Shown here: positions 1 to 8,671 of the stretch, one piece after another | Layout of the letters: each line of letters opens with the position of its first letter | Numbering within the stretch: position 1 is the first letter of the stretch | NCBI GenBank assembly: GCA_009928435.1 | Contig: JAABNQ010000010.1 | Location: forward strand, 24,943 to 71,921 | DNA length: 46,979 nt | Source: Bacillus sp. HF117_J1_D | GTDB taxonomy: Bacteria > Bacillota > Bacilli > Bacillales > Bacillaceae_C | Reading direction: 5' to 3' | Translations under genes and position numbers: made by a program | Notes under the pieces: model-generated | The model's database searches: none | The model's input: the letters and a program-made list of their open reading frames with translations, nothing else | What the model was told of the DNA's origin: nothing

Positions 1-99
1 TTTGTTTTAGAAGTATTGTAATTCATATTTTGCAAAGTCTGCATATAATCTGCAAATTCACTTGGCTGAAACAAGCAGTCCTAAGCCCAATTTTCTCAT
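1..99 (-). pseudogene. 5' end of a possible gene running off the left edge, apparently frameshifted
   Basis: On the minus strand an ATG at 99-97 follows an AAGGAGAG ribosome binding site (115-108) with 8 nt spacing, and a plausible promoter lies at 138-166. The frame opens as MRKLGLGLLVSAK, which looks like the start of a signal peptide, then stops at TGA (60-58). The neighbouring frame is open from about 80 to the window edge and reads like protein (FADYMQTLQNMNYNTS). Either the gene carries a frameshift near 60-75, or the 13-codon frame is a leader peptide and the real gene starts at TTG 74 or ATG 44. I do not recognise the family, and only the beginning is visible. Confidence 0.3.
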
Positions 100-137
100 C
101 AAACAAACTCTCCTTATGTTCATTTTCTATGTAAATG

Positions 138-166
138 ATAGTAAAGGCTGGGTCCGTTATCAACAA
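138..166 (-). promoter_or_regulatory. possible sigma-A promoter for the left-edge gene
   Basis: Read on the minus strand, TTGTTG (166-161) and TACTAT (143-138) are separated by 17 bp. This suits a sigma-A promoter about 40 bp upstream of the ATG at 99. Further upstream, 228-247 is a perfect hairpin (GTCTGTTT/AAACAGAC). I see no recognisable gene between 100 and 389. Confidence 0.35.
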
Positions 167-389
167 AGAAAAAGGAGGTTAGTTCTTTATTCACAGATAA
201 CTTTTCTTGATTCCGTTCTTAAGTCCAGTCTGTTTATAAAAACAGACGTGACAAAAGAAATGGTGATGTTTCCATAATTGATGCCATCTGATCAAAAATC
301 AATTCCAAGATCCTTGGTTGTCTTGTAGGAACGGGTGGTCACACTGGGGGATGTTGGATTAGGCCTGCCTAAAATGGCAAATTATTTTC

Positions 390-428
390 ACAAACAGAAG
401 CCTTCAGGTTTGAAGTGCTTCTGTTTGT
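390..428 (-). terminator. strong hairpin downstream of the PepSY gene
   Basis: A 12-bp perfect stem (390-401 with 417-428) encloses a second 5-bp stem (402-406 with 411-415). It lies 35 bp past the stop of the PepSY gene and probably ends its transcript. The following minus-strand bases are AT-rich but not a clean U-run, while the plus-strand side has a better T-rich tail, so it may work in both directions. Confidence 0.5.
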
Positions 429-462
429 TCTCTTGTTTTTCTGAGCTATGGCAGCCGTTAGT

Positions 463-675
463 TCAATCGAAATCATTTTCTTCTTCTATTTTCAGGATTC
501 TTCCTGTTTTTGCGTGTATCTCCACTTCGATTATTCGATTATCCGGTGTTAAAATGAAAACCTCATAAACTAAAACACCATTTTCTAAATCCATATCTAC
601 ATGCTGAACTTTTCCGGGTACACGTTTAAGTGCGATCTCTTGGGCTTGTTGTTTCGTAATTCTTTGTCTATACAT
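463..675 (-). CDS. small PepSY-domain protein
   Basis: A 70-residue protein made almost entirely of one PepSY domain. It opens MYRQRITKQQAQEIALKRVPG, has a central VLVYEVFI strand, and ends with a KTGRILKIEEEN motif. PepSY domains are about this size and in Gram-positive bacteria are often secreted or membrane-anchored, but no signal peptide or membrane segment is visible here. The ATG at 675 has no good ribosome binding site. The reading frame stays open upstream for 15 codons to an ATT (720) directly abutting a strong GGGGGAGG (726-720 region), so the true start may be an unusual codon or the original start may have mutated. The gene stands alone between terminators. Its function is unknown; inhibition of a protease or peptidoglycan enzyme has been proposed for this family. 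Confidence 0.7.
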   Translation of the reverse strand: MYRQRITKQQAQEIALKRVPGKVQHVDMDLENGVLVYEVFILTPDNRIIEVEIHAKTGRILKIEEENDFD

Positions 676-840
676 TGGTGTCTGGGCCCCGTAATAATAA
701 CTTTCGTATATTTTGACAATTCCTCCCCCTTTTGAATTAGACTCTTTTATCCATATGTGTTAGGGAAATTTAACGTGCATCTTCCTTACCTGATTAAAGA
801 TTGTCTTTGTTGTACTTCATTCCATGAAAAGGCAAAGAAA

Positions 841-860
841 GACCAGTTAATGAACTGGTC
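841..860 (-). terminator. palindromic hairpin, distal terminator
   Basis: An 8-bp perfect stem with a 4-nt loop. On the minus strand it is followed by TTTCTTTGCCTTTT, a U-rich tail. It is the third hairpin downstream of the leftward-transcribed regulator. The 411-bp stretch 676-1086 holds only these hairpins and no gene I can support. Confidence 0.45.
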
Positions 861-872
861 AGCTTGTAGAGA

Positions 873-908
873 AAAACACCATCTCTTTTTTCGAAGAGAT
901 GGTGTTTT
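873..908. terminator. bidirectional rho-independent terminator
   Basis: A 14-bp stem (873-886 with 895-908, core AACACCATCTCT) starts with an A-run and ends with a T-run, so it should work on both strands. No plus-strand gene lies upstream, so it most likely backs up termination of the regulator transcript. Confidence 0.7.
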
Positions 909-1038
909 AAATGGTTACACATCGTAAGGGTGAGTTCGGAAGCCTGAACAATGAAGCTAACCAAAACCATATTAGGATTTCAAGACAGGCTATCAAATAG
1001 AATTGTGGAGCGGAACCAACTATAACTTATTTTTAATA

Positions 1039-1079
1039 AAAGTGGCGCCGCTCCCAGATCGGGAAGCTAGCGCCATTTG
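1039..1079 (-). terminator. terminator of the STAND/BTAD regulator gene
   Basis: On the minus strand, starting about 10 bp after the stop codon, TGGCGC pairs with GCGCCA and an inner TTCCCG pairs with GGGAG around a short loop. The stem is followed by a T-rich tail (CTTTTATT). It is the first of three hairpins in series downstream of this gene. Confidence 0.75.
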
Positions 1080-1086
1080 TAAAGGA

Positions 1087-3900
1087 TTAACCGTGCATTT
1101 GTACACTGAATTTAGAAAATATATTTTCTATTTGGTCACTTACAGATATTCCGATTTCATTAGCGAAAAACTGTCTCATGTTACTTGCTACTTTAGTTGC
1201 TTTGGTCACAAGATTCTTCTTTAATAGCATTTCGAGATATTCGAAATAAATGTCTTCTTGATACGGGTCCTTGTCTAGAATCCTCTCAAAATACTCAAAG
1301 CACTTTTTATAATGATTTTGCTGAAAGTAATGTCTGGCAAGCGTTTGACTTGCTTTTACGAATAAAATTCTAAGCCGTTCACGCTCATTTTCCAACATCA
1401 CCTCATACGGATATTCCTCAAAATAATCTCCCCTGAACAGCTTGACAGCTTCTTCTAAATTATTTATATCGGCGTCAGCATTTTCTTTAATCAAAGTCAT
1501 AAATGTTTCTATATCTAGATCTGCTTCGGTTGTATCAAACAAATATTGGTTGCCGAATCTCTTAATAAAGCGGGAATGGACCCCGGACTTCAAGCTGGGC
1601 TCTAAAGTTTTCCTTAAGACAGACAATGATACGTTAAAATGATTATCAATTGTACTCAAAGAACCATCAGGAAAAACAGTATCAATAATCATGTCTTTTT
1701 CTATTTTTTTATTTCTGTGTGTAATGAAAAATTGCAGTAGTCGCAAACTTGATTGACGTTTAATTGTAATGGGCTTATTTTCGTAAAATACATTGAAGCT
1801 TCCAAGCGTATGAATCGTAAGCTGTTTTGGTCGTTCTTTTAGATTCTTCACTTTGGCCTTTGGTTTCAAATCATCCATCAGCCAATAAAAATCATATTTT
1901 TCACATGTGTTTTTTATTTTCGAGTAAGTTTTGGCAGCTTGCGTTTCATCCCTGATAACCGTATATAAATGGTGAAACGATATTTCAACCATACATTGGT
2001 AATGTGTAAAAAGGGAAAAAGCTTCAAAAGCTTGCTCAAAACATCTTTTTGCTTCTTCGAATTTTTCATTTTTCAAATAGCTTTTTCCTAGCTCATGTTT
2101 GGACCATCCGTTGTCAAAGTCATTGTTGAAGCTTTCAGCAAGGGCGACAGCTTTTTCTCCCCATTCAATAGCTTTGGTGCCATCATTTTTTATACTATAC
2201 ATCCTACCCATTGTCGTGTATATGAATATCAAGGATGATTTATCGTACTCTTTGGCAATATTTAGTGCTAATTGGATATAAGGGGCAGCCTTATCTACTT
2301 TTTCTTTATCGAGATAGATGGTTGCTAGCGTATCCAATGCGTGAATTTGGGTATGTTTGATCTTGTAACGTTCAGAAATGAAAACGGCTTTTCGTACATG
2401 CTCAATCGCTTCTTCCTCCTTCCCCAAGTATCTGTATATCTCGGCAAGTAAGATTAAATTTAGAGCACTCATAGCGTGATCGTGAAATTGTTCTGAGCCC
2501 TTTAACGAGTCACTGAAAAGCTGCTTGGCTTTCACGATATCTCCGCGCATTAAATAGATGGTTGCTAGGCGATGTTGGAGATTGCAAAGCCAAAGTTCAT
2601 TCTTCTTTTTCTTTAGAAGGGATATGTTTTCCTCAAAAAGGGTTGTTAGTTCCTTTAGTGTGGCAAGCGGTACACATCGAATCAGAAACAACGTATTGTT
2701 GGCAAATGAGTCACCAGCAGATATCTCTTCGAGCCATCCATCCAAAAATAGCATGGACTCAACCGGATTATATAAATCTCTAATCAATCCCATGACCTTA
2801 GCTGCCTTAAAATAATCTTTTCCGATTGTATAATGGGCAAAGGCATTGATCAATTGATAACGCTCTTCATAAATGGTTGCCAGCCTCAAATGTTCCCTCA
2901 TATAATCATTTTTTATTTTATTTTTATAGTTTTGATATAAACACTGTCTGAACAAGCGGTGATACCGGATTGTGCCTTGCTGGTCTCGGTATACAAACAA
3001 ATTCTGCGTGAGCAAACGGCTTAGTATTTTTTCTGAGTAGTCAATGCCAAGAAATTCATCTATTACGAATGGATCTAGCTCAGAGAGCATGCTTGTTTTA
3101 TATAAAAAATGTTTGACCTCTTCAGGCTGTGCCTGAAGGACTTCCACAGATAAATAATCGTAAATGTCTTGAACATAAGGGAACGTAGACCACAGGGAGA
3201 ACCGCTCTTTGACGTTCATTTTGGCAATGACACCAAGAATGAGCTGGTAGCTTGCAATCCAGCCTTCCGTCCTTTCGAAAATGAATTGTATTTCCTCATC
3301 TTCCAAATTCAATTGATTCATTTCATTGAAAAAGCTGTGCGTTTCATCAAGAGTAAAGGCCAAATCGGCAGTTGTTAGTTCTTTGTACTTCCTTTCTACT
3401 TTCAACTTGGTTATTGGTAAACGCGGGAGGCCTCTGCTGATAATCATAACGGTCACTGCTGGGGAGGAGTATATCAATTCGTTTATGATCGGTTCTATTT
3501 CGGGGCTTGAATCTACCAGCTGATAGTCGTCAAAGACCAGCAACAGCGGTTCTTTTCTGTCCGTCAATACTGAAACGACGTTGGCCAATTCAGCATCAAT
3601 CTCTTCGGCTCCTACAATTTGCGGCGAATGGTCAATTCCCAATTGTCTATAAATACCGGTTTTGACATAGCTGAGAAATATATGAGCGTAGCGGTCAGAG
3701 CTTCCTAGCTGGTACCAGACGGTTGGAATCCTTTTTTCGTGGATGTAGCTGGAAATGAGTATAGTCTTTCCATAGCCGCTGTCACCAGTAACGAGCAGCA
3801 ATGAGACTTTTTCATGCTGATCGAGTTCGTTGAATAATCGCTTTCTTTTCAAAGATGGAGAGTAATTAGGCATTTGTAACTTATTTTCTTCAATATTCAT
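1087..3900 (-). CDS. MalT/AfsR-like STAND ATPase transcriptional regulator with BTAD domain
   Basis: A 937-residue regulator. The N-terminus has a P-loop (GDSGYGKT, about residue 40) and a Walker B strand (VFDDY, about 123), typical of the NTPase of MalT-like STAND proteins. A long helical middle part (about 330-650) looks like tetratricopeptide repeats. From about residue 692 there is a winged-helix DNA-binding domain (QLTIHTLGSFNVF...) and then a bacterial transcriptional activation domain, as in SARP/AfsR regulators. The family uses ATP and a small-molecule or protein signal to activate nearby promoters. Two ATGs are adjacent (3903 and 3900); the second sits 6 nt from GGGGGAG and is preferred. 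It is transcribed divergently from the aldehyde dehydrogenase at 4090, so that gene and the following aminotransferase are its likely targets. The inducer is unknown. Confidence 0.85.
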   Translation of the reverse strand: MNIEENKLQMPNYSPSLKRKRLFNELDQHEKVSLLLVTGDSGYGKTILISSYIHEKRIPTVWYQLGSSDRYAHIFLSYVKTGIYRQLGIDHSPQIVGAEEIDAELANVVSVLTDRKEPLLLVFDDYQLVDSSPEIEPIINELIYSSPAVTVMIISRGLPRLPITKLKVERKYKELTTADLAFTLDETHSFFNEMNQLNLEDEEIQFIFERTEGWIASYQLILGVIAKMNVKERFSLWSTFPYVQDIYDYLSVEVLQAQPEEVKHFLYKTSMLSELDPFVIDEFLGIDYSEKILSRLLTQNLFVYRDQQGTIRYHRLFRQCLYQNYKNKIKNDYMREHLRLATIYEERYQLINAFAHYTIGKDYFKAAKVMGLIRDLYNPVESMLFLDGWLEEISAGDSFANNTLFLIRCVPLATLKELTTLFEENISLLKKKKNELWLCNLQHRLATIYLMRGDIVKAKQLFSDSLKGSEQFHDHAMSALNLILLAEIYRYLGKEEEAIEHVRKAVFISERYKIKHTQIHALDTLATIYLDKEKVDKAAPYIQLALNIAKEYDKSSLIFIYTTMGRMYSIKNDGTKAIEWGEKAVALAESFNNDFDNGWSKHELGKSYLKNEKFEEAKRCFEQAFEAFSLFTHYQCMVEISFHHLYTVIRDETQAAKTYSKIKNTCEKYDFYWLMDDLKPKAKVKNLKERPKQLTIHTLGSFNVFYENKPITIKRQSSLRLLQFFITHRNKKIEKDMIIDTVFPDGSLSTIDNHFNVSLSVLRKTLEPSLKSGVHSRFIKRFGNQYLFDTTEADLDIETFMTLIKENADADINNLEEAVKLFRGDYFEEYPYEVMLENERERLRILFVKASQTLARHYFQQNHYKKCFEYFERILDKDPYQEDIYFEYLEMLLKKNLVTKATKVASNMRQFFANEIGISVSDQIENIFSKFSVQMHG

Positions 3901-3948
3901 CATTATCTCCCCCTCATTTTAAAACTATTGTAACCGCTCTCTTTTTGA

Positions 3949-4047
3949 TTTAAGTTAGCTCAGGTCGTATATGTATCTATTTGTTAAAGAGTAAGAAAGT
4001 TTGTAAGTTTCCAGTAAGTCTTTTGGTCTATCATTTAGTTTAAGTTA
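3949..4047 (+). promoter_or_regulatory. candidate regulator binding region with phased GTAAG repeats
   Basis: The divergent intergenic region between the BTAD regulator and the aldehyde dehydrogenase contains GTAAG at 3991, 4003 and 4014, spaced 12 and 11 bp, so all lie on one face of the helix. A 9-bp repeat TTTAAGTTA occurs at 3949 and 4039. SARP-type activators are known to bind direct repeats with about 11-bp period just upstream of the -10 region. Assigning these repeats to this regulator is inference. Confidence 0.45.
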
Positions 4048-4089
4048 AATCCTCACAATATTCAACATGACTTTGAAAGGAGATTGACG

Positions 4090-5559
4090 ATGACTAAGGA
4101 ATACAAACTTTTTATTAATGGAGAATGGACTGATGCTGCCTCAGGCAAAACTTTTACAACTTACAATCCGGGGACGGGAGAAGTAAATGCTGTCGTCGCG
4201 GAAGCCGAAAAGGAAGATGTTGATCGCGCTGTCCAAGCCGCTAGAAAGGCTTTTGAATCAAATAAATGGAAGAACATGCCTCCGGGGGAAAGAGGAAGGC
4301 TTCTGTTCATGGCCGCCCTTAAAATGAGAGAAAAGATTGAACATCTTGCTGAAGTTGAATCGAGAGAATGTGGTTTGACGATAAAAGAGAGCCAATTCAT
4401 TGCTTTACCGGCAACAATCGATGTGCTCGAGTTTTATGCAGGGCTTGCCAATAAATTACAAGGAGAAACACTTGCTTCACCACCCGACCGATTGAATTAT
4501 ACGATTCGTGAGCCGCTTGGTGTTATTGGGGCAGTGGTACCTTGGAATTTCCCGTTAATGCTAGCTATGTGGAAAATTGCACCTGCACTTGCAACTGGAA
4601 ATACGATTGTGCTTAAGCCGGCGGAACAAACACCTTCCAGCTTGCTTGAATTAATGGAGATTTTCCAGGAAGTTGGTATTCCAGATGGAGTGATAAACGT
4701 TGTTCCTGGGTTTGGAAAAGAAGCGGGAAGTGCACTAGTGTCACATCCAGGAATTGACAAAATCGCCTTTACAGGATCAACTGCAACAGGAAGATTTATC
4801 ATGCAGGCTGCCAGCGAGAATTTGAAACCGTTATCACTTGAGCTTGGAGGAAAATCACCCAATATTATCTTTGAAGACGCCAACCTTGCAAATGCAGTAA
4901 AAATGGCTGCGTTCGGTATTTATTTTGCCCAAGGACAGGTTTGTGCGGCAGGCTCCCGCATCTTTGTCCAGGATTCCATTTACGATGATTTCATGGATGC
5001 ATTTGTTAAGCAGGCAAAATCAATCAAGGTTGGCAACCAGTTGGATATGGCTACACAGATGGGGCCGCAAATTTCACAAACACAGCTTGAAAGAATAGAG
5101 GATTATGTGGCAGCGGGACTTGATGAGGGAGCGAGCCTATTGACAGGTGGAGAGAGACTGTCTTCAGGGGAGGGATATTTCTATACTCCGACCATTTTGG
5201 AAAACGTATCCAATGACATGAGGATTGCTCAGGAAGAAATTTTTGGGCCTGTGGCGTCTGTTATTCGATTCAAGGATGAAGAGGATGCACTAAGAAAAGC
5301 AAATGATACGATTTATGGATTAGCTTCGGGCGTATGGACGAACGATATTAAACGCGGTCACCGGATGGCTAGAGGTCTCAAATCCGGAACTGTATGGATC
5401 AATACATATAGTCTCTTGGACAGTACGGCGCCATTTGGGGGAACCAAACAGAGCGGGTTCGGGCGTGAGCTGGGTGTTCAGGCGATGGATATGTATACGG
5501 AAACAAAGCATGTCTGGGTTGATTTGAATCCTGATGCTATCGATTGGTACGGCGCTTAA
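4090..5559 (+). CDS. NAD(P)-dependent aldehyde dehydrogenase
   Basis: A 489-residue member of the aldehyde dehydrogenase superfamily, close in length to DhaS/BetB-type enzymes. It oxidises an aldehyde to the acid with NAD(P). Visible are the VVPWNFPL cofactor-binding segment, the catalytic glutamate in LELGGKS (E251) and the catalytic cysteine in GQVCAAGSR (C285). The chosen ATG at 4090 lies 7 nt from AAAGGAG; a TTG two codons upstream is too close to that site. It is followed after 66 bp by a class III aminotransferase and then an amino acid/polyamine permease. That suggests it oxidises an aminoaldehyde or semialdehyde made by transamination, for example 4-aminobutanal or succinate semialdehyde. 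The exact substrate cannot be read from sequence. It is probably controlled by the divergent BTAD regulator. Confidence 0.9.
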   Translation: MTKEYKLFINGEWTDAASGKTFTTYNPGTGEVNAVVAEAEKEDVDRAVQAARKAFESNKWKNMPPGERGRLLFMAALKMREKIEHLAEVESRECGLTIKESQFIALPATIDVLEFYAGLANKLQGETLASPPDRLNYTIREPLGVIGAVVPWNFPLMLAMWKIAPALATGNTIVLKPAEQTPSSLLELMEIFQEVGIPDGVINVVPGFGKEAGSALVSHPGIDKIAFTGSTATGRFIMQAASENLKPLSLELGGKSPNIIFEDANLANAVKMAAFGIYFAQGQVCAAGSRIFVQDSIYDDFMDAFVKQAKSIKVGNQLDMATQMGPQISQTQLERIEDYVAAGLDEGASLLTGGERLSSGEGYFYTPTILENVSNDMRIAQEEIFGPVASVIRFKDEEDALRKANDTIYGLASGVWTNDIKRGHRMARGLKSGTVWINTYSLLDSTAPFGGTKQSGFGRELGVQAMDMYTETKHVWVDLNPDAIDWYGA

Positions 5560-5625
5560 GTCATGCCATCTCATAGATAATCACTTACAGAAAAAAAGAA
5601 AAATTTTTGGAGGGAGAATTGATCA

Positions 5626-7008
5626 ATGACTAAATCTGTAGCAACTGAAATGAGTGTGGAGACATTACGTGAGCTGGATAAAAAACACTTTTTGCACCCG
5701 ACTACTCCGATCAAAGAACAGCAGGTGGAAGGGCCTGAACTCATTTTTGAATCAGGAAAAGGCATTCACATCACCGATGTAAATGGCGATGAATACATCG
5801 ACGGGGTATCTTCCTTATGGAATGTCAATGTCGGTTATGGAAGAAAAGAGCTTGCCGAAGCAGCAAGTGAGCAAATCCTGAAGCTTTCCTACGGTTCTTC
5901 TTTTTTCAACCAGTCGAACGAAGTAGTCATACGTTTAGCAACAAAGCTAGCAAGCATTGCACCGGGCGATCTGGATGTGAGCTTCTTTACATCCGGAGGA
6001 TCGGAATCTAACGAAACTGCCTTTAAAATTGTTCGACATTATTGGAAGCTAAAAGGACGACCAGAAAAAAGATTAATTATTGGATTGGAAAATGGGTATC
6101 ATGGCGTAACGATGGGAACGACGAGCGCCACAGGCGTTCCTGAATTTAAAAATATGATCACAGAAATCGCCCCTGGTTTCTTGCATGCTTTGCCGCATCA
6201 AACTGAATGCGAAAAAGGGGATAAGTCTCATCCCAACTATGAAAGAAGCATCAAGGGGATCATCGAGAAGGAAGGACCGGAAAATATTGCGGCTGTTATT
6301 CTTGAGCCTATACAGGGAGTCGGTGGTGTGAATATTCCTCCAGAAGGATATTTGAAATCGGTCCGTGACCTTTGTGATGAGCATGATATTTTCATGATTA
6401 CAGATGAAGTGATCACCGGATTCGGAAGAACAGGAAAAATGTTCGGGGTTGAACACTGGGATGTCGTTCCTGATCTAATGTGTGTTGCGAAAGGGATTAC
6501 GAGCGGCTACGTCCAGCTTGGGGCAGTCATGATGAAAAGCAAGCTGAGAGATGAGTTGGCAGACATGTCTGAAGGACCGATGTTCCATGGATTCACCTAC
6601 AGCGGACATCCGACAGCTTGTGCAGTGGCATTGAAAAATATAGAAATCATTGAAAGCGAAGGCCTTGTGGAGAATGCCCATGAAATGGGAGAGGAATTGT
6701 TAAAAGGCCTGAAGTATCTGGAGGAAAACCACAAGATTACTGCAAAAGCCAGAGGGGTGGGATTAATGGCGGCTATTGAACTGTTCAAAGATCCTGAGAC
6801 AGGTGAAGGCTTTGCGCCGGAATTGTTTGCAGCTCCAGCGGTTGTCGCCGCTTGTAAGCAACGCAACCTAATTTTGAGACCGCTTATTTTTGGAGGAATG
6901 AATGCTGTGGCCGTTGCACCTCCATTAATCTCACAAAAGCAGGACATTGAAACGATCATCGAGATTTTATCAGATTCGATTAAAGAGTTTGAGCAAAAAG
7001 TTCTTTGA
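5626..7008 (+). CDS. class III omega-amino acid:pyruvate-type aminotransferase (first copy)
   Basis: A 460-residue fold-type I PLP enzyme of class III. The cofactor site shows in SGGSESNE (about 123-130), YHG, the aspartate in TDEVITGFGR (D260) and the Schiff-base lysine in VAKGITSGY (K289). The family moves the terminal amino group of beta-alanine, GABA, putrescine, taurine or similar compounds to pyruvate or 2-oxoglutarate. The start ATG has GGAGGG 11 nt upstream, slightly far. It lies directly after the aldehyde dehydrogenase and is followed by a strong terminator, so the two genes probably form one operon. A second class III enzyme at 12000-13352 is clearly divergent from it, which points to different substrates. 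Substrate specificity is not decided. Confidence 0.88.
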   Translation: MTKSVATEMSVETLRELDKKHFLHPTTPIKEQQVEGPELIFESGKGIHITDVNGDEYIDGVSSLWNVNVGYGRKELAEAASEQILKLSYGSSFFNQSNEVVIRLATKLASIAPGDLDVSFFTSGGSESNETAFKIVRHYWKLKGRPEKRLIIGLENGYHGVTMGTTSATGVPEFKNMITEIAPGFLHALPHQTECEKGDKSHPNYERSIKGIIEKEGPENIAAVILEPIQGVGGVNIPPEGYLKSVRDLCDEHDIFMITDEVITGFGRTGKMFGVEHWDVVPDLMCVAKGITSGYVQLGAVMMKSKLRDELADMSEGPMFHGFTYSGHPTACAVALKNIEIIESEGLVENAHEMGEELLKGLKYLEENHKITAKARGVGLMAAIELFKDPETGEGFAPELFAAPAVVAACKQRNLILRPLIFGGMNAVAVAPPLISQKQDIETIIEILSDSIKEFEQKVL

Positions 7009-7020
7009 TGACTGATGAAA

Positions 7021-7075
7021 GGGCTGTCCCAAAATGGACGAATTCAGAGTAGACCTTTGGGACGGTCTCCTTTTC
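7021..7075 (+). terminator. terminator after first aminotransferase
   Basis: GGGCTGTCCCAAA (7021-7033) pairs with TTTGGGACGGTCT (7056-7068), with G-U wobble, and is followed by CCTTTTCT. It separates the aldehyde dehydrogenase-aminotransferase pair from the permease. Confidence 0.75.
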
Positions 7076-7159
7076 TCATGCTGGTTCTATTTCCAGATTC
7101 ATCCATTGTAAACGATTTCAATCGGGCGTATAGAAATAGATTAAGAGAGGAGCGGTATG

Positions 7160-8551
7160 ATGGAAGCTAGAAGGACCTCCGAAGCGGTTTTACAACCTGC
7201 TCATACGAATACTAGCACCGACGAATTGAAGAAAGTATTTAAAACAAGAGATTTGGTAGTCTTTGGACTTGTTTTCATGGCTCCAGTATCAGCACAGACA
7301 TTATTTGGAGAATTGTCGTTGATCTCACAAGGCCATGCCGTGTTATCTTATCTCGTTGCACTTGTTGCCATGATTTTTACGGCTGCTAGTTACGGAAAAA
7401 TGGCAAGCGCTTTTCCGGCCGCAGGTTCAACGTACAGTTATACGGCACGTGCCATTCACCCGGCTGTTGGATTTGTTGCGGGCTGGACTATTTTACTGGA
7501 CTACCTCATGATGCCTATTTTATTGACAAAGCTAAGTGCCTTATTTTCTTTGGAGCTGTTCCCAAATGTTCCATATTGGATCATGCTGCTTGTCTTTTTC
7601 GTTCCAATCACTCTTTTCAATTATTACGGAACGAAAATTACAGCTCGTGTCAATATGGCCATGACTGTTGCCATGCTGTTTAGTTTAGTTATTTTTATTA
7701 TCTTTGCGATGTCAAATCTTGTGCGTACTGATGGGGTTGGAAGTCTCTTTTCAATCACCGGGATCTTTAACTCTGGAACGTTTTCGATGGACGCTTTAAT
7801 AGCGGGGGCTTCCATTGCGGTTTTATCGTACCTAGGGTTTGATGCGGTAACGACAATGGCCGAAGATTCAAGGGAATCTGGAAATATCGTTGGTAGGGCA
7901 GCGGTGATTGCTTTGCTGTTTGCTTCTCTTTTCTACATTATGCAAGTTTATTTTGCGACTTTGGTTGCTCCAGACTTCCATTCTTTCCAATCTCCCGACA
8001 CAGCTTTTTTTGAGATTGCCACAACTGTTGGTGGCAGTGGCTTAGCTACTATTTGTACTGTTATTATCGCTTTAACTGGTATTGCAACAGGATTGGCTGG
8101 ACAATCCTCGGGATCAAGGATTCTGTTTGGCATGGGGCGTGACAGGGTGCTACCGTCGATCTTTGCTAAACTTCATCCGAAGCATAAAAGCCCATACGCA
8201 AGTATTATCATTTTGGCAGTTACCGGGTATTTAGGAGCACTATTACTTCCATTGTCATTCATTTTTTCGATTATGGTCTTTGGAGCATTAATTGGATTTA
8301 CTTGCGTTAATATCTCAGTATTTTTGGAATTCTATATTAAAAGAAAGGAACGTTCAGGGAAATATATTTTGTTGCATTTGCTATTCCCTGCATTGGGAGT
8401 ATTTGTCTGTTTGAACATTTTATTCGGAATGGATGCCATCGGAATTGCAGTGGGCTTTTCCTGGATGTTTATTGGAATCATCGTGTTGTTCATTAGGATG
8501 AATTCTGTCAAAAAATCTGGAGCGGCAGATCCTTTTAAATTGGATATGTGA
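7160..8551 (+). CDS. APC-superfamily amino acid/polyamine permease
   Basis: A 463-residue integral membrane protein with about 12 hydrophobic segments. It begins with the APC hallmark FGLVFMAPVSAQTLFG in the first transmembrane helix and carries GAS.AVLSYLGFDAVTTMAEDS in the sixth-helix region, as in PuuP-like putrescine and broad amino acid importers. It should import an amino acid or polyamine by cation symport. Two ATGs are adjacent; the second (7160) has better spacing (7 nt) from GAGAGGAG. It has its own upstream gap of about 150 bp after a terminator and a strong terminator behind it, so it is probably a single-gene transcript. Its position between two transaminase/dehydrogenase sets makes it the likely uptake system for their substrate. 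Confidence 0.85.
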   Translation: MEARRTSEAVLQPAHTNTSTDELKKVFKTRDLVVFGLVFMAPVSAQTLFGELSLISQGHAVLSYLVALVAMIFTAASYGKMASAFPAAGSTYSYTARAIHPAVGFVAGWTILLDYLMMPILLTKLSALFSLELFPNVPYWIMLLVFFVPITLFNYYGTKITARVNMAMTVAMLFSLVIFIIFAMSNLVRTDGVGSLFSITGIFNSGTFSMDALIAGASIAVLSYLGFDAVTTMAEDSRESGNIVGRAAVIALLFASLFYIMQVYFATLVAPDFHSFQSPDTAFFEIATTVGGSGLATICTVIIALTGIATGLAGQSSGSRILFGMGRDRVLPSIFAKLHPKHKSPYASIIILAVTGYLGALLLPLSFIFSIMVFGALIGFTCVNISVFLEFYIKRKERSGKYILLHLLFPALGVFVCLNILFGMDAIGIAVGFSWMFIGIIVLFIRMNSVKKSGAADPFKLDM

Positions 8552-8620
8552 TCTGAAAAGTGTGAACATTCCACCATATTTAGGTTAGTCAAGTTATCAA
8601 GGTTTAATTATTGTAGCCAT

Positions 8621-8669
8621 AAAAAGAGGAAAAACATCTGCTCATCTTAAGCGATGTTTTTCCTCTTTT
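8621..8669. terminator. bidirectional terminator between permease and pucR-type gene
   Basis: AAAAAGAGGAAAAACATC (8621-8638) pairs with GATGTTTTTCCTCTTTT (8653-8669), a stem of about 17 bp with A- and T-runs on the two sides. It serves the convergent permease and PucR genes. Confidence 0.85.
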
Positions 8670-8671
8670 AT

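Noticed and set aside
62-277. 71-codon plus-strand frame at the left edge
   Set aside because: No ribosome binding site, no recognisable composition, and it overlaps better minus-strand initiation signals.
909-998. 29-codon plus-strand frame starting ATG 911
   Set aside because: No ribosome binding site, starts inside the arm of a terminator, and no family resemblance.
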